DNA of 64,000 nucleotides, taken from CAWBRT01 sp963819175. Its GTDB lineage: Bacteria; Acidobacteriota; Terriglobia; Terriglobales; Acidobacteriaceae. Within the stretch, counting starts at the first letter, position 1. Each line of letters opens with the position of its first letter. The notes beneath the pieces are model-generated. The model had not been told where the DNA came from, ran no database searches, and worked only from the letters and a program-made list of their open reading frames with translations. Location: positions 124,001-188,000 of the forward strand of contig CAWFVJ010000013.1 in NCBI GenBank assembly GCA_963819175.1. The letters are read 5' to 3'. Shown here one piece after another: positions 45,638 through 54,845 of the stretch. A program made the translations under genes and the position numbers.

Positions 45638-47243
45638 CTACGCACCACTTCCGGCGAAGACCACCGCGACCGTCTTGAGTAGGATCCGCAGATCCATCCG
45701 CAAGCTCCAGTTCTCGATGTACTCGAGATCGAGAGCCAGATTCCTTTCCAAGGCCGCACAGCGACGGTCGATAATTTGCCGAAGCCCGGTTATCCCCGGG
45801 GTCACTTCCAAAAGCCGCAGGTGTTGCAGGTCATGGAAGTTACCCGCTGCTTTGTTCTCCAGCTCGGCAGTCAGGGCCTCCCAATCATCGAGAGGGTGTG
45901 GACGCGGGCCTACCAGACTCATGTCGCCCTTGAGCACGTTCCACAACTGGGGCAGCTCATCAATACTGTACTTCCGCAGGAAGGCGCCAATCCTGGTGAC
46001 ACGGGGATCTCCACACATCTGGAAGAACGGCCCCTCGACCTCGCCCCCGTTGCGCAACGATTCTTTTAGATCATCCGCGTTCGCCACCATGGTACGGAAT
46101 TTCAGACACGTGAATTCCCGCCCTTTTTTTCCCAAACGCGCTGACCCATAGAATATCGGGCCACGCGAATCCAATGCGATCGCAATCGCCGTTACCACGA
46201 GCACTGGTGAAAGCACCGCCAGTGCAAAGCCAGCGACGATCACATCGAGACAACGCTTGACGAACAAGCCAACCGCCGGGATGGGCTCCTCGTGAAGCGC
46301 CATAACCGGCAACACACCCAGATATTCGATGACGGGCTGGCGCCCCATGGTGTCAAACAGCTCGGGCACTACCTTCACGTCCAGGCGATTGGCTCTTGCC
46401 ATCGCAATGGCCTTCTGTGCCAGATCGCGCTCGGAAGGATTCGTAACTATGATTTCGTCTGCGAACACGGCGCGCGCAACTGCGGGGCAGATCTTCAATG
46501 CCGCCAAGCACGCTCGGTTCGCCCCCATGATCCTGGTCGAGGAAACCACAGACCACCATTCCCAGCTGCTTGTTGAGAGACAGGGCTTCAGCAACCGCAC
46601 GTCCAGTCTTGCCCGCGCCTATGATGAGAACGTGGCGAACATTAAGTCCGGCGTCCACTCTGCGCTCGACCAGCTTGCGTTCCCAGACTCTCCACGTTGT
46701 CAACAATAGCGCACTCGACAATGCGCATCCCGCCAGCACAACGGGGGATACTTCCTTCGCGCCAAGCAGATAGATCAGGACACTCAGAATCAAAGTCGCC
46801 CAGCAAACCGACTTAACAACCGCACGTATTTCGTTCTCGAACGATCGCATCGGGGCCGGCTCATAGAGGCCATAAACGTATGCGAACCCAAGGCTCATGC
46901 CACCGAACAACAGGTAGTACGCGGTCGTATGTACAAGCACCGAAATCGACGCGAAACGCAAACTCGCGATTGCGGCAAAGCTAAGACACAGGCAGCACAT
47001 GTCTGTCGTTACATGGCGCCACTGCATCCAGCGCCGGCTTGATATTCCCGCCTTCCTGGTCGCGGCGGGAAGAACGAGCCTCAAAGGTGCTTCCGCCTGC
47101 CCGTCTCTCGCGGATAATTCCAGACTCCGGCGGAAGAGCACGGCGGACGAGGGTGCTTTCGTGTTCACGGGCCTCTCACTTCTTTCTGGCACAACGTGGA
47201 GATCAGCGTTTCGACGAATGGTTGGGAAGGGCATATACCACAT
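45638..47243 (-). CDS. Polyprenyl glycosylphosphotransferase (frameshifted)
   Basis: Corrected about 534 residues. Five N-terminal helices come first, then a CoA_binding_3 Rossmann domain (RHVLIIGAGKTGRAVAEAL), then the catalytic WcaJ/EpsL domain with KRCLDVIVAGFALAVLSP, KFRTMV, DELPQLWNVLKGDMSLVGPR. It loads the first sugar-1-phosphate onto undecaprenyl phosphate and starts EPS synthesis. The frame breaks near 46469-46470 (GG); dropping one base gives PRSCARVFADEIIVT. ATG 47243 or 47234. Confidence 0.87.
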
Positions 47244-47273
47244 TCAGGAAGCGATGGGATCCGAAGCGCGCTG

Positions 47274-48020
47274 TTACAGTTTGGAATACACCGCGTCGGG
47301 TATTGGGAAGGTTCGATTGTTCAGCACGGCACCGAGCACAGGCACATTTGCCTGCTCCATTTCGACCCTCACTCGCATCGCCGTGTCACGCCGGGTTGAA
47401 TTTGCTTCCAGGATCAGCACAATCCCGTCGCTGAGGCGGCCCAGGAAGACGGCTTGGCCCCGGTCCGGGACAGTGGGACCGTTGATAAGGACGTAATCGA
47501 AATGCGAGCGCAGCTCACGCAGGCGGGATGCGATGCTTTCCGATTGCGCCGCCTGCAAATCAGGCATCGCGCCACCCGCGGTAATCAGCGAAAGATTGCT
47601 GCCGCCAATCGTCCGGGCATGGGAGCTGAGAACGGTATCGTTCATCGCTGCCTCGCTAAAGCCGTTTTGATTGGGTACGCCGAAAAACTCATGCAACGAG
47701 GGCGACAGCAGGTTCGAGTCGACAACGCACACGGACCGATTGACACGGGCCGCCAACGCCATCGCCGTCAATGCGCATATCTTTCCTTCTGAAACGGCCG
47801 GTTGCACAGAACAAAAGGTCACGACTCTGGCCTCCACGACGTCTGTTCCTCCAACGAACAGCCGTTGATACAGTTGATCGATTTCGGGATCAAGTCCGAG
47901 GTTGTTCGCAAAGTGTTTGGACGCTTGCCTCTCCGTTCCTTCCCGCGCAGGCAAGGCTGCGGAAGAGAACAGATTTGATTCCCGCCCAAGGTTCTGAAGC
48001 AATTCGAAATTTCGGCTCAT
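47274..48020 (-). CDS. Degenerate BY-kinase-like P-loop ATPase
   Basis: 248 residues in the position of the tyrosine autokinase partner of Wzc-like proteins. The fold is recognisable (VVTFCSVQ...SEGKICALTAMALA; VCVVDSNLLSPSLHEFFGV; HFDYVLINGPTV), but key motifs are altered: Walker A reads SEGKIC in place of GxGKT/S, Walker A-prime lacks the usual DxDxR, and Walker B lacks the terminal Asp. No Tyr-rich tail. It is probably not an active kinase and may be a structural or regulatory partner. Start ATG 48020 overlaps the stop of the 72-codon gene (TAATG). Confidence 0.75.
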   Translation of the reverse strand: MSRNFELLQNLGRESNLFSSAALPAREGTERQASKHFANNLGLDPEIDQLYQRLFVGGTDVVEARVVTFCSVQPAVSEGKICALTAMALAARVNRSVCVVDSNLLSPSLHEFFGVPNQNGFSEAAMNDTVLSSHARTIGGSNLSLITAGGAMPDLQAAQSESIASRLRELRSHFDYVLINGPTVPDRGQAVFLGRLSDGIVLILEANSTRRDTAMRVRVEMEQANVPVLGAVLNNRTFPIPDAVYSKL

Positions 48021-48238
48021 TAGTATGCCTTCCAAAAGGACTGAAGATCTCGCGGGTTGCGGGACAACTGACGTTTCAACCAGGAATTGCTGTGCAGGAA
48101 TTCAAGCGGAACGTCGTTGCTTGCACGTTCAAGCCTGACCGCGCGCAACTTCGGAGGGCGGCCCGGCTTAGGCCTTGCGTCCTGAACGGTCGCTTGTGGC
48201 CGTGCTGTGGCGTGGTTCATTCGCGGTGTCATGCTCAA
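48020..48238 (-). CDS. Small basic protein, unknown
   Basis: 72 residues, no recognised family. It is strongly basic with an AT-hook-like PGRPPK core and an RNPRDLQSFWKAY end; no signal or helix long enough to cross a membrane. Its start overlaps the Wzc-like stop by 4 nt (ATGA) and its stop overlaps the next ATG by one nt (TAATG). This double coupling suggests a real gene. It may be a linker once part of the Wzc or kinase chain, or a regulator of their assembly (inference). Confidence 0.5.
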   Translation of the reverse strand: MSMTPRMNHATARPQATVQDARPKPGRPPKLRAVRLERASNDVPLEFLHSNSWLKRQLSRNPRDLQSFWKAY

Positions 48239-49797
48239 ATGTCGCTGCGTCTGATCGCACTCATTCCCCCGATGAGCGGCTTTCTATGCGGTATCGCGGC
48301 AAGCACCGGAATGCCAAGAGTATCTTCGACTTCTAAAGGCGTGCGGAAAGAAGGATCCAAATAGTCGGCGATGAATCCCGACCCCACCGAAACCAGCAGC
48401 GCCAGAACAAAGCCCATGGCCAATCTCAACAGAGGCGAGGTGGCAGGCAGCACGGGAACGGTGGCTGCCTCGGCGATTGCCACATTCATAATCCGCGAAC
48501 GATCAAGCGCCTCGGACAAACGCGCGTCAGACTGCTTGCGCAGCGATGCGAGATAAGTTTCCTCCGCGGCTTTCTGATCTCGCAACAGGTCCTGCTGCTG
48601 TTTCCCCAGAGCCTCCAGCCGAACGGACCGGGTGTGGTAATCGCTCACGGTGCGCCCGGTCTGCGCCTCACTGGCCCGCAAGGCGACGAGCTCCGATCGC
48701 GCCTTCGCCAGTTCGGAGGTGAGCCACGTATGCACGGGGTCTTGATCGGTGGAGCGCTCGGCGCTCGGCGCGGCTTCGGCTGCGGCGATTGCCAGCTTCG
48801 TGTCGGCGATCTGCTTGTCCACGTCCTGCACCAGGCGGTATCCGGGCTGATACTTTGTGAGCAGGTCCGACCGCCTCAGTTCAAGCGAGTAGAGGTTTGA
48901 CTTCAGAGCATCGACCGGCGCCGTTGTAGTCCTGACGACCGTGGTAATGCGCGGGCTGGCAGTTTGGAGCTGCGTTTCAAGATTGTGGATACGCTGCTGA
49001 GTGAAAGCAATCTGGCTTTTCGTGGTCTGTAGCGAAGCGTCGAAGTCGGCCGTCTTCTGCAATAGCGTGTTGTTTTCTAAGTCCGCCGAAACCACTCCCT
49101 GCGCCTTCGTGAATTCGTTCAGACGGGTTTCCGCTTGTTGCAAGGCATTCCTGTTCTGCTCGACCTCATGGCTGAAAAACTCCGTGCCGCCCGCCGGACG
49201 GTGTACCTGAACGTGCCTCTCGAGATATAGGGCGGTGAGCGCCTGCAGCACCCGCGCAGCTTCGTGCGGATCGGGGGAGTGATAACGCAGCGTGACGATG
49301 TTGGACCGGTTCGGCGGCTCAATATCAAGATTCTTGCGTATCACTCGGGTGGCTTTTGCCATACGCTCTTCATCCGGTTGCAACGGCAGTCGCAGCACTT
49401 TTCGCCAGTGTCCTATTCGATTCCACAAACCGCTCTGCACCGCCGCTTGCCGCAGCAGATCGTCGCTTTCCATCAGGTCGATCTCGGAATCGACGTCCTG
49501 CTCCTGAATGCGCGCCAACGACTCCCGCGAGGCGGATTCCTGCGATGCCGAATTCGCGCTGATCATTTGATCAAAGCGGAGCCTCTGCACCAGTACCTTC
49601 GTTTCTGATACATAGTCGCCGGGCAAAAGGGCCACTGCGGCCGCAATCGACAAAAACACCACTAAGAACGTGATCATCATCAACCGGCGGCGACGGAACA
49701 AGATCGCCAGCAGTTTGTGCGGTGTGACCTTCGGAGCCTGCCGCCCCGGCAACTGCAATACGTGTTGAAGCCCTGTTTCTTGCATTCGCAACTCCAT
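48235..49797 (-). CDS. Wzc/GumC-like chain-length determinant
   Basis: A 520-residue polysaccharide co-polymerase. A Wzz domain and first membrane helix (about 38-60), a long periplasmic coiled coil (about 190-420, with QQQDLLRDQKAAEETYLASL), and a second helix near 455-478 are visible, then a short tail LEVEDTLGIPVLAAIP. The kinase domain is not fused but supplied downstream as a separate, degenerate protein. It sets chain length and couples polymerisation to export. Confidence 0.88.
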   Translation of the reverse strand: MELRMQETGLQHVLQLPGRQAPKVTPHKLLAILFRRRRLMMITFLVVFLSIAAAVALLPGDYVSETKVLVQRLRFDQMISANSASQESASRESLARIQEQDVDSEIDLMESDDLLRQAAVQSGLWNRIGHWRKVLRLPLQPDEERMAKATRVIRKNLDIEPPNRSNIVTLRYHSPDPHEAARVLQALTALYLERHVQVHRPAGGTEFFSHEVEQNRNALQQAETRLNEFTKAQGVVSADLENNTLLQKTADFDASLQTTKSQIAFTQQRIHNLETQLQTASPRITTVVRTTTAPVDALKSNLYSLELRRSDLLTKYQPGYRLVQDVDKQIADTKLAIAAAEAAPSAERSTDQDPVHTWLTSELAKARSELVALRASEAQTGRTVSDYHTRSVRLEALGKQQQDLLRDQKAAEETYLASLRKQSDARLSEALDRSRIMNVAIAEAATVPVLPATSPLLRLAMGFVLALLVSVGSGFIADYLDPSFRTPLEVEDTLGIPVLAAIPHRKPLIGGMSAIRRSDI

Positions 49798-49805
49798 GAT
49801 TTTCG

Positions 49806-50579
49806 CTACGGCTTGCTGGGAATAACGGTCGCTCCGAGACTAGGCTGGACGAAGGCCCTGATCTTTGAAGCCGTGTTTTGCGGAATGAAGATCGTATCTC
49901 CCGCCTGCAGGTGAACATCTTCCGCAAGATTCCCCTCGGCCAACATCTGTTTCACGTTCACTCGCTTGCGCTGAACGGTGCCGTCGGGCAGGCGATGGAA
50001 GACCCATACCGAAGAGTGCTTCGAGGTGTCATTAAAGCCGCCGGCAATCCCTATCGCTTCGATCAGAGTGGTGTTGGCTCGCAGGTCATACTTGCCGGGC
50101 TTGCCGACCTGCCCGGTGGCGATGAAATAGGGCTTATTGAAGTCCCGCAGCACCACCGTAATCACTGGCTTCGCCAAGATCTTGCTGTATGTGCTCTCTA
50201 ATGTTTTTGTCAGCTCCGGAACCGTCAGCCCCGCGACGTGAACGTCTCCAACGCCGCTCAGGTTCGCAAAGCCATCCGGTTGGACGGCGATCTTCGATTG
50301 ATTGAATTCCGGCGTGAACTCGAAGCGAAGATCCAGTACGTCACCGGGACAAAGCTGGTAGCGCGGATTTCTCTCGTCGAACCCGGGCGCCGGGTTCGCT
50401 CCAGCCAGTTGTGCTTTCATAGCGCTCGGAGCGGGCGTGTCTTTGCGCTGCTCCTGCGACCAGCACAGAGGAACGGCCACCAATACCATCACGATCATCA
50501 AGCCGCATCTGCTCTTCATTTTGCTGTATCCATGCCTCGTCTCCAGCAACGCCATCGCGAGCTGGCCGCTCCTCCTCAT
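49806..50579 (-). CDS. Wza-like polysaccharide export protein
   Basis: 257 residues if started at 50579 (4-nt overlap with the ATPase gene); ATG 50519 would give a more usual signal peptide, MKSRCGLMIVMVLVAVPLCW. A Poly_export domain (YQLCPGDVLDLRFEF) is followed by SLBB repeats (GKPGKYDLRANTTLIEAIGI; VHLQAGDTIFIP). It forms the periplasmic/outer-membrane export channel. It lacks the Wza C-terminal helix, like many short family members. Confidence 0.85.
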   Translation of the reverse strand: MRRSGQLAMALLETRHGYSKMKSRCGLMIVMVLVAVPLCWSQEQRKDTPAPSAMKAQLAGANPAPGFDERNPRYQLCPGDVLDLRFEFTPEFNQSKIAVQPDGFANLSGVGDVHVAGLTVPELTKTLESTYSKILAKPVITVVLRDFNKPYFIATGQVGKPGKYDLRANTTLIEAIGIAGGFNDTSKHSSVWVFHRLPDGTVQRKRVNVKQMLAEGNLAEDVHLQAGDTIFIPQNTASKIRAFVQPSLGATVIPSKP

Positions 50580-52519
50580 CGAGGAGAGAAGGTGATTTCG
50601 ACTCGCTCATCGCTCTGCCGCGGTTGCCCGTTGACTAACGATGGCTGATATTCCCACTGCCGTACGGCGTCTATGGCCGACCTCACCAGCACCGGATCAC
50701 CAGAAATCGGTTTCACCGCTTGCACCTTCCCGGCCTCGTCGACGTGCGCAGTCAGCACAACCTCACCTGAACCCCCGCTGCCGGTCGCCAGCTGCGGGTA
50801 GACAGGGTCCACACGCTTGACGAGTTTCGCCGCAAGTGTCTTCTCCGGAGCCGGATGGTTCGCCGCCTCAAACACGACGAAGTGACTCCGTGCCGGACCT
50901 GCAAGTGCGACATCGTTCGGCGTCGTCGGCACATTGTTGCCGGTTGAAGCTGCCCGTTTAACCGGCAGCCCTGTAGTCTGTACTTTTTTTTGATTTCGAC
51001 TCCGCTGCGTCACGGTCGTAGCGGAGTTGGTGGACGCAGCCGCGCTTGGTGCGGGAAGACTTCTATCATGTGTATTATGTGCCGTCGCGACCGGCGAATC
51101 AGGCTTGATCTTGTGTGCCGGCGAGGTTCCTGAACCGCTCTCAAGATCGCCGGAGTTCAACTTTGGGAGATCCTTTTGTTCTTTTTTTTCAGTTGCGGAA
51201 CCCGGCTTGAGAGACCCCAGCCTTTGCCAAACTGATCTTTCCGTTGCCGAAACAACCTGAGAAGCGAGCGCCGTAGCACCGTGGAGATCGCTTAACCAAA
51301 TCGAAACGCCGAAGGCCAACGCGGCCACGAAGGTCAAACCCCACAGCCAGGCGAAACGGCGAAACCCCAACCGCTTCGACTGCACGTCACGCTGAGAGGC
51401 GGTTGCCGCCCTAAAAGCCCGCACCGTCTCTACTTCGCCAAGCCCTGTCTTGGGAGCACTGGCCGCGGGTTTTTCCAGCTCCGCTTTTGGCTTTACGGGG
51501 ACGGGCTTCGGCGCAACCTGCGGTCGCCGCTCACTCTCACGGTCAACCGGGCTTACACTCTCCATGGGTTGCAACTTTTGCTTCTGTTCCTGTTCCGCTT
51601 CCTCTTTGGCAGGGGCTGGAGCCTCGAGCGCGGCCGCGAATAATGCAGCGAGCCCTTCGTTCGTCCCCGCAGCCTCTACCCGGTGAGCAGTTTCTTCCGG
51701 TTTCGGCACAAAGCCAAATTCCAGATCCGCAGCAGCTTCGCGCACCACTTGTCCGTCAATCAGGCTCTTTCCCATCGCGCAGCCGAGTGACATTGCATTG
51801 AAACAAAGCCGGTTGATCTCGCGCGGGATGCCGTGGGACTTTTCCACCAGTATGCCAAGAGCTTCAGGTGTAAAGAGAGAACCGCCATGATATCCGGCGC
51901 GCTTCAGCCTGTGCGCAACGTACCTGACGACGTCGGCGGGAGCAAAAGCGTCCAGTCGTGAGACGATCGTGATCCGTTGCCGAAGCTGCTCAAGTTCAGG
52001 GAGGGCCAGTTTCCTGCCGAGTTCAGGCTGGCCGGCGAGCACGATGTGCAGGAGCTTGGCCTGAGGCGTTTCAAAATTGGACAGCAGTCGCAACGTTTCG
52101 AATACCGGGATGTCGAGATTTTGCGCTTCATCCACCACCACCAGCACGCGCTGGTTGGCTCGTGCGCTCTTCAGCAGGAACCGCCTCAAACAAGTCAGTG
52201 CCGATGCATCGCTCTTGCCGTCCTCTGGTTGAAGCTTGAATTCGGCGAGCAGATTTTGCAGCAAGTCCTTGGAGTTGCACTGCGTGTCAAACAGAAACGC
52301 GCTCTGAGCCGAATTCTGAAAATGCCGCAGCAACGCGAACAGCAACGTGGTTTTGCCCATCCCCGGTTTGGCAATCACCGCGCCGAACCCCACTCCTGAC
52401 TGAATTCCGTAGGCGGCTGAGGCCAAGGCCTCCCGATGAGAGGTGCCCAGGTACAGAAATTCAGGGTCGGGCGTCACCCCGAACGGCTGTACCTTTAGCC
52501 CATAAAAATTGAGAAACAT
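50576..52519 (-). CDS. ExeA/GspA-type AAA ATPase fused to TonB C-terminal domain
   Basis: 647 residues. Residues 1-270 are an ExeA-like ATPase (MFLNFYGLKVQPFGVTPDPE start; Walker A KPGMGKTT 51-58; Walker B VLVVVDEAQ, Asp130-Glu131). A charged Pro/Glu-rich linker, one membrane helix (FAWLWGLTFVAALAFGVSIW, about 390-410), a long periplasmic Ser/Thr/Lys-rich linker and a TonB C-terminal domain (about 560-647: VDPVYPQLATGSGGSGEVVL, ending WEYQPSLVNGQPR) follow. ExeA-type ATPases occur in EPS operons as PrsK/XrtA-like accessories; the TonB end could contact an outer-membrane or peptidoglycan partner. Confidence 0.82.
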   Translation of the reverse strand: MFLNFYGLKVQPFGVTPDPEFLYLGTSHREALASAAYGIQSGVGFGAVIAKPGMGKTTLLFALLRHFQNSAQSAFLFDTQCNSKDLLQNLLAEFKLQPEDGKSDASALTCLRRFLLKSARANQRVLVVVDEAQNLDIPVFETLRLLSNFETPQAKLLHIVLAGQPELGRKLALPELEQLRQRITIVSRLDAFAPADVVRYVAHRLKRAGYHGGSLFTPEALGILVEKSHGIPREINRLCFNAMSLGCAMGKSLIDGQVVREAAADLEFGFVPKPEETAHRVEAAGTNEGLAALFAAALEAPAPAKEEAEQEQKQKLQPMESVSPVDRESERRPQVAPKPVPVKPKAELEKPAASAPKTGLGEVETVRAFRAATASQRDVQSKRLGFRRFAWLWGLTFVAALAFGVSIWLSDLHGATALASQVVSATERSVWQRLGSLKPGSATEKKEQKDLPKLNSGDLESGSGTSPAHKIKPDSPVATAHNTHDRSLPAPSAAASTNSATTVTQRSRNQKKVQTTGLPVKRAASTGNNVPTTPNDVALAGPARSHFVVFEAANHPAPEKTLAAKLVKRVDPVYPQLATGSGGSGEVVLTAHVDEAGKVQAVKPISGDPVLVRSAIDAVRQWEYQPSLVNGQPRQSDERVEITFSPR

Positions 52520-52627
52520 TAACCCACCATTGTCATCTTGGAGCTGATTCGATTAGTGCTCCGCAGGTCGAAACTTGGACATGATTTGCGTTGCCGTTTC
52601 ATTGAGACACAAGGACTCGCACTTTTG

Positions 52628-53722
52628 CTATTTTCCCTTCGCGCCGAGAATGGCAACGCTGCCACCCCGTTCGCGAAAGAACGGCACGCGACCGAAGAGT
52701 GCATCTTCAAAGCGGCCAATACGGTACCCGGCCTGAGCGGATAGATTCGTCTTCAGCAACTTACAGGCGCCGATCATCAAGTATCTGAGAAGCGGACCGT
52801 GACGTTCGACACGGAAACGCTCAAACATCGAGGAGAACGGCGCAAGCCTTTCAGAATTGATAGGCTTGCAGTGCACTGGTTCCCGTTTCCCTAACACCCT
52901 GGTGCCAATGGCGTGCAATAACGTTTGCCCCGGTTCAAGCGCACTGAACCTTCCGCCGGATCGCAGGACACGGTGCACTTCGCGAGCTACAACTTCCGCA
53001 ACCATGTGATGAATGCATCCGCCGGAATAAACGATATCCACGGACTCCGCCTTCAGTGGTATTTGCTCGCCAACGGCTGCGACACAGTGCAGACGGTCCT
53101 CTACCCCGACTGTGCGCGCGAGCGATTTGGCGTAGAGGCATTCGCCGACCATGGGCGTTACAACCCAGGCTTCTTTCGCCCCGGCAACCAGAAATTTCAC
53201 TGCGTGCCGTCCCTTGCCACCCAATTGCAAAACTTTCATGCCGGAAATATTTCCGAGGTTTAAGTAGCAGTCGAGTTGGCCGCACGCATCGTGCTCCTCA
53301 TCCAGCCAAATATCCGTTGGGTACGGAAATGTGGAAACATGGCGTGCCAAGTCGGGCGGCAGAGGATTGCCGCCTCCCGCGAGCAACTGATTCATCTCAG
53401 CTATGCAGGCGGCGTTATAGAATTCCATTTCTTCATAGGCTTCCGCCCACATTGGATTCTTCAGGTCAAAGTGCTTCTCGCTTCGCTCGGGGAAAAGCAA
53501 TTCGGGAAAGAGCAGCAGAGGCACACCATCGACGATGGGATATGCACCACTCGAATCTTCTCGCAACATTACTCGTGCGGTGGGACCGACTGCTTTGGGT
53601 GATCCTACCATCCGCCAGCGAAGCGGTGAGTCAACACACATCGACTCTTTCGCTTCTTCAATCGAACATTCGCGCAACGGTATTTTCGTTTCTGGACAAA
53701 CCAGCATGTCAGTCGCTTTCAT
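52628..53722 (-). CDS. Trm112-like/class I SAM methyltransferase
   Basis: 364 residues from ATG 53722. The N-terminal Trm112-like segment (MLVCPETKIPLRE...YPIVDGVPLLLFPE) probably stabilises the enzyme; the SAM domain shows MKVLQLGGKGRHAVKFLVAG (motif I), then VDIVYSGGCIHHM and EVHRVLRSGGRFSALEPG. It may methylate a sugar or a lipid-linked intermediate. The second gene of the operon, 28 nt after the NusG paralogue. Confidence 0.78.
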   Translation of the reverse strand: MKATDMLVCPETKIPLRECSIEEAKESMCVDSPLRWRMVGSPKAVGPTARVMLREDSSGAYPIVDGVPLLLFPELLFPERSEKHFDLKNPMWAEAYEEMEFYNAACIAEMNQLLAGGGNPLPPDLARHVSTFPYPTDIWLDEEHDACGQLDCYLNLGNISGMKVLQLGGKGRHAVKFLVAGAKEAWVVTPMVGECLYAKSLARTVGVEDRLHCVAAVGEQIPLKAESVDIVYSGGCIHHMVAEVVAREVHRVLRSGGRFSALEPGQTLLHAIGTRVLGKREPVHCKPINSERLAPFSSMFERFRVERHGPLLRYLMIGACKLLKTNLSAQAGYRIGRFEDALFGRVPFFRERGGSVAILGAKGK

Positions 53723-53750
53723 AACAGGGCTTTCGAAATCTTTCCTTGAA

Positions 53751-54350
53751 TCAAACCAGGCAGGATGCCGTGCGCAGCGCCGGCGGGACGATCGCCTCGG
53801 CCAGTTCCAGATCGAGTCCCTCAACATTGATCGCGATTGCGCGCATGATCAGGTCAATCGATACCACGAACCGGGTATCGCCGTCGCGCCGGATGATCAC
53901 GCCTTCCAACCCGCTGAGCGGCCCAGTCACTACGCGGACGCGGCTTCCCTCGCTCAGGTAGGCAGCCGGCTCGGCGCACAAGTTCTGCGACAGGCAATTG
54001 CGGAGAGGCTCGATCTCACCGTCCGCCAGCGGTACTGGCTGCCCGCCTGTGCCAACCAAGTAGGCCACACCGGGAGCGCTCAGCACGCGCACACGCTCCG
54101 CGAGTGGAATCCGCACAAACACGTAGCCCGGGAAAAGAGGCAATTCGACCCGCGCGCGTCGCTGGTTCCATTGGCGTGTCGCCGTATGCAGCGCCACGTA
54201 TGATTCCACCCCGATTCGCTGTAAGTGTTCAGCCACGCGTTTCTCGTGACGCGCGTAGGTGTAGGCGGCGTACCACCGGGGCTCAAATCGATTTGCTGGG
54301 GAGAGATGGCTCTGAGATCTTGTTGGCAAGGACACCTGGGGCCCGGGCAT
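53751..54350 (-). CDS. NusG paralogue (RfaH/UpxY-type antiterminator)
   Basis: 199 residues: an NGN domain beginning RWYAAYTYARHEKRVAEHL (residue 25) with LPLFPGYVFVRI, and a KOW domain GSRVRVVTGPLSGLEGVI. It is the first gene of a long EPS operon and not beside secE or rplK, so it is a specialised NusG paralogue. Such proteins travel with RNA polymerase to reduce termination in long polysaccharide operons. The unusual N-terminal 24 residues are of unknown role. ATG 54350 is the only convincing start. Confidence 0.87.
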   Translation of the reverse strand: MPGPQVSLPTRSQSHLSPANRFEPRWYAAYTYARHEKRVAEHLQRIGVESYVALHTATRQWNQRRARVELPLFPGYVFVRIPLAERVRVLSAPGVAYLVGTGGQPVPLADGEIEPLRNCLSQNLCAEPAAYLSEGSRVRVVTGPLSGLEGVIIRRDGDTRFVVSIDLIMRAIAINVEGLDLELAEAIVPPALRTASCLV

Positions 54351-54771
54351 AGCTTCGCCGCCTCAACGACATTACGTCTTTGAATTTCTGCTTTTCCGTT
54401 GACTTGATGAAATCGAACAGCAACGCAAACCATCGCCAGTCTGCGCCTGAAAAGACACTCGACAAAGACTCTGACGCACGTAGCTCATCGCGCGATGCCC
54501 CGAGTTCCCGAAAAAGGCAAATTACCTGAATATCTTCTTGCAATCATCGACAGTTAGCAGGCTGGCGAAACCGAACCTAAGCTACAGAAAATGGGCCAGA
54601 TGGTTAGGTGGGGCAAGCCGTTAGTGGTGCTCGTGGAAGGCGCGAAGACCGTGTCGCCTGCTGAGCCGGGCGAAAATCGCTATCAGAAATCCTCCCAGGC
54701 CAATGACGCTGCGCAATCTTACTCAGTGAGGCAGCTTATTTGGGACGGTTCACCCAACGGTTGCCAAAAAC
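54351..54771 (-). promoter_or_regulatory. Leader of the EPS operon
   Basis: About 420 bp upstream of the NusG paralogue without a convincing gene. A minus-strand TTG frame (54543 to 54283, 86 codons) overlaps it but resembles nothing known. I see no copy of the E. coli ops element and no convincing -35/-10. It probably contains the operon promoter and any recruitment site for the antiterminator. Confidence 0.35.
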
Positions 54772-54802
54772 AAAACCCCGAACCGTATGGCTCAGGGTTT
54801 TT
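54772..54802 (-). terminator. Terminator of the 57-residue peptide gene
   Basis: On the minus strand: AAAACCCTGAGCC, loop, then GGTTCGGGGTTTTG. Outer stem AAAACCC/GGGTTTT and inner GAxCC/GGxTC pairs with two mismatches. It lies 43 nt after the peptide stop and ends in a T-rich run, so it separates this unit from the EPS operon. Confidence 0.75.
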
Positions 54803-54845
54803 ACAGCACGGTACAAGAACAATTCAGAAGGTGACCTGCGGAAGA

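Noticed and set aside
54283..54543. 86-codon minus-strand frame before the NusG paralogue
   Set aside because: Starts with TTG without a ribosome-binding site, overlaps the NusG start by 68 nt, and resembles no known family.
54621..54716. Short minus-strand reading RSVIGLGGFLIAIFARLSRR, like the helix-plus-arginine tail of a sorting signal
   Set aside because: No PEP motif, no upstream protein in frame, and no exosortase in the window; at most a remnant.
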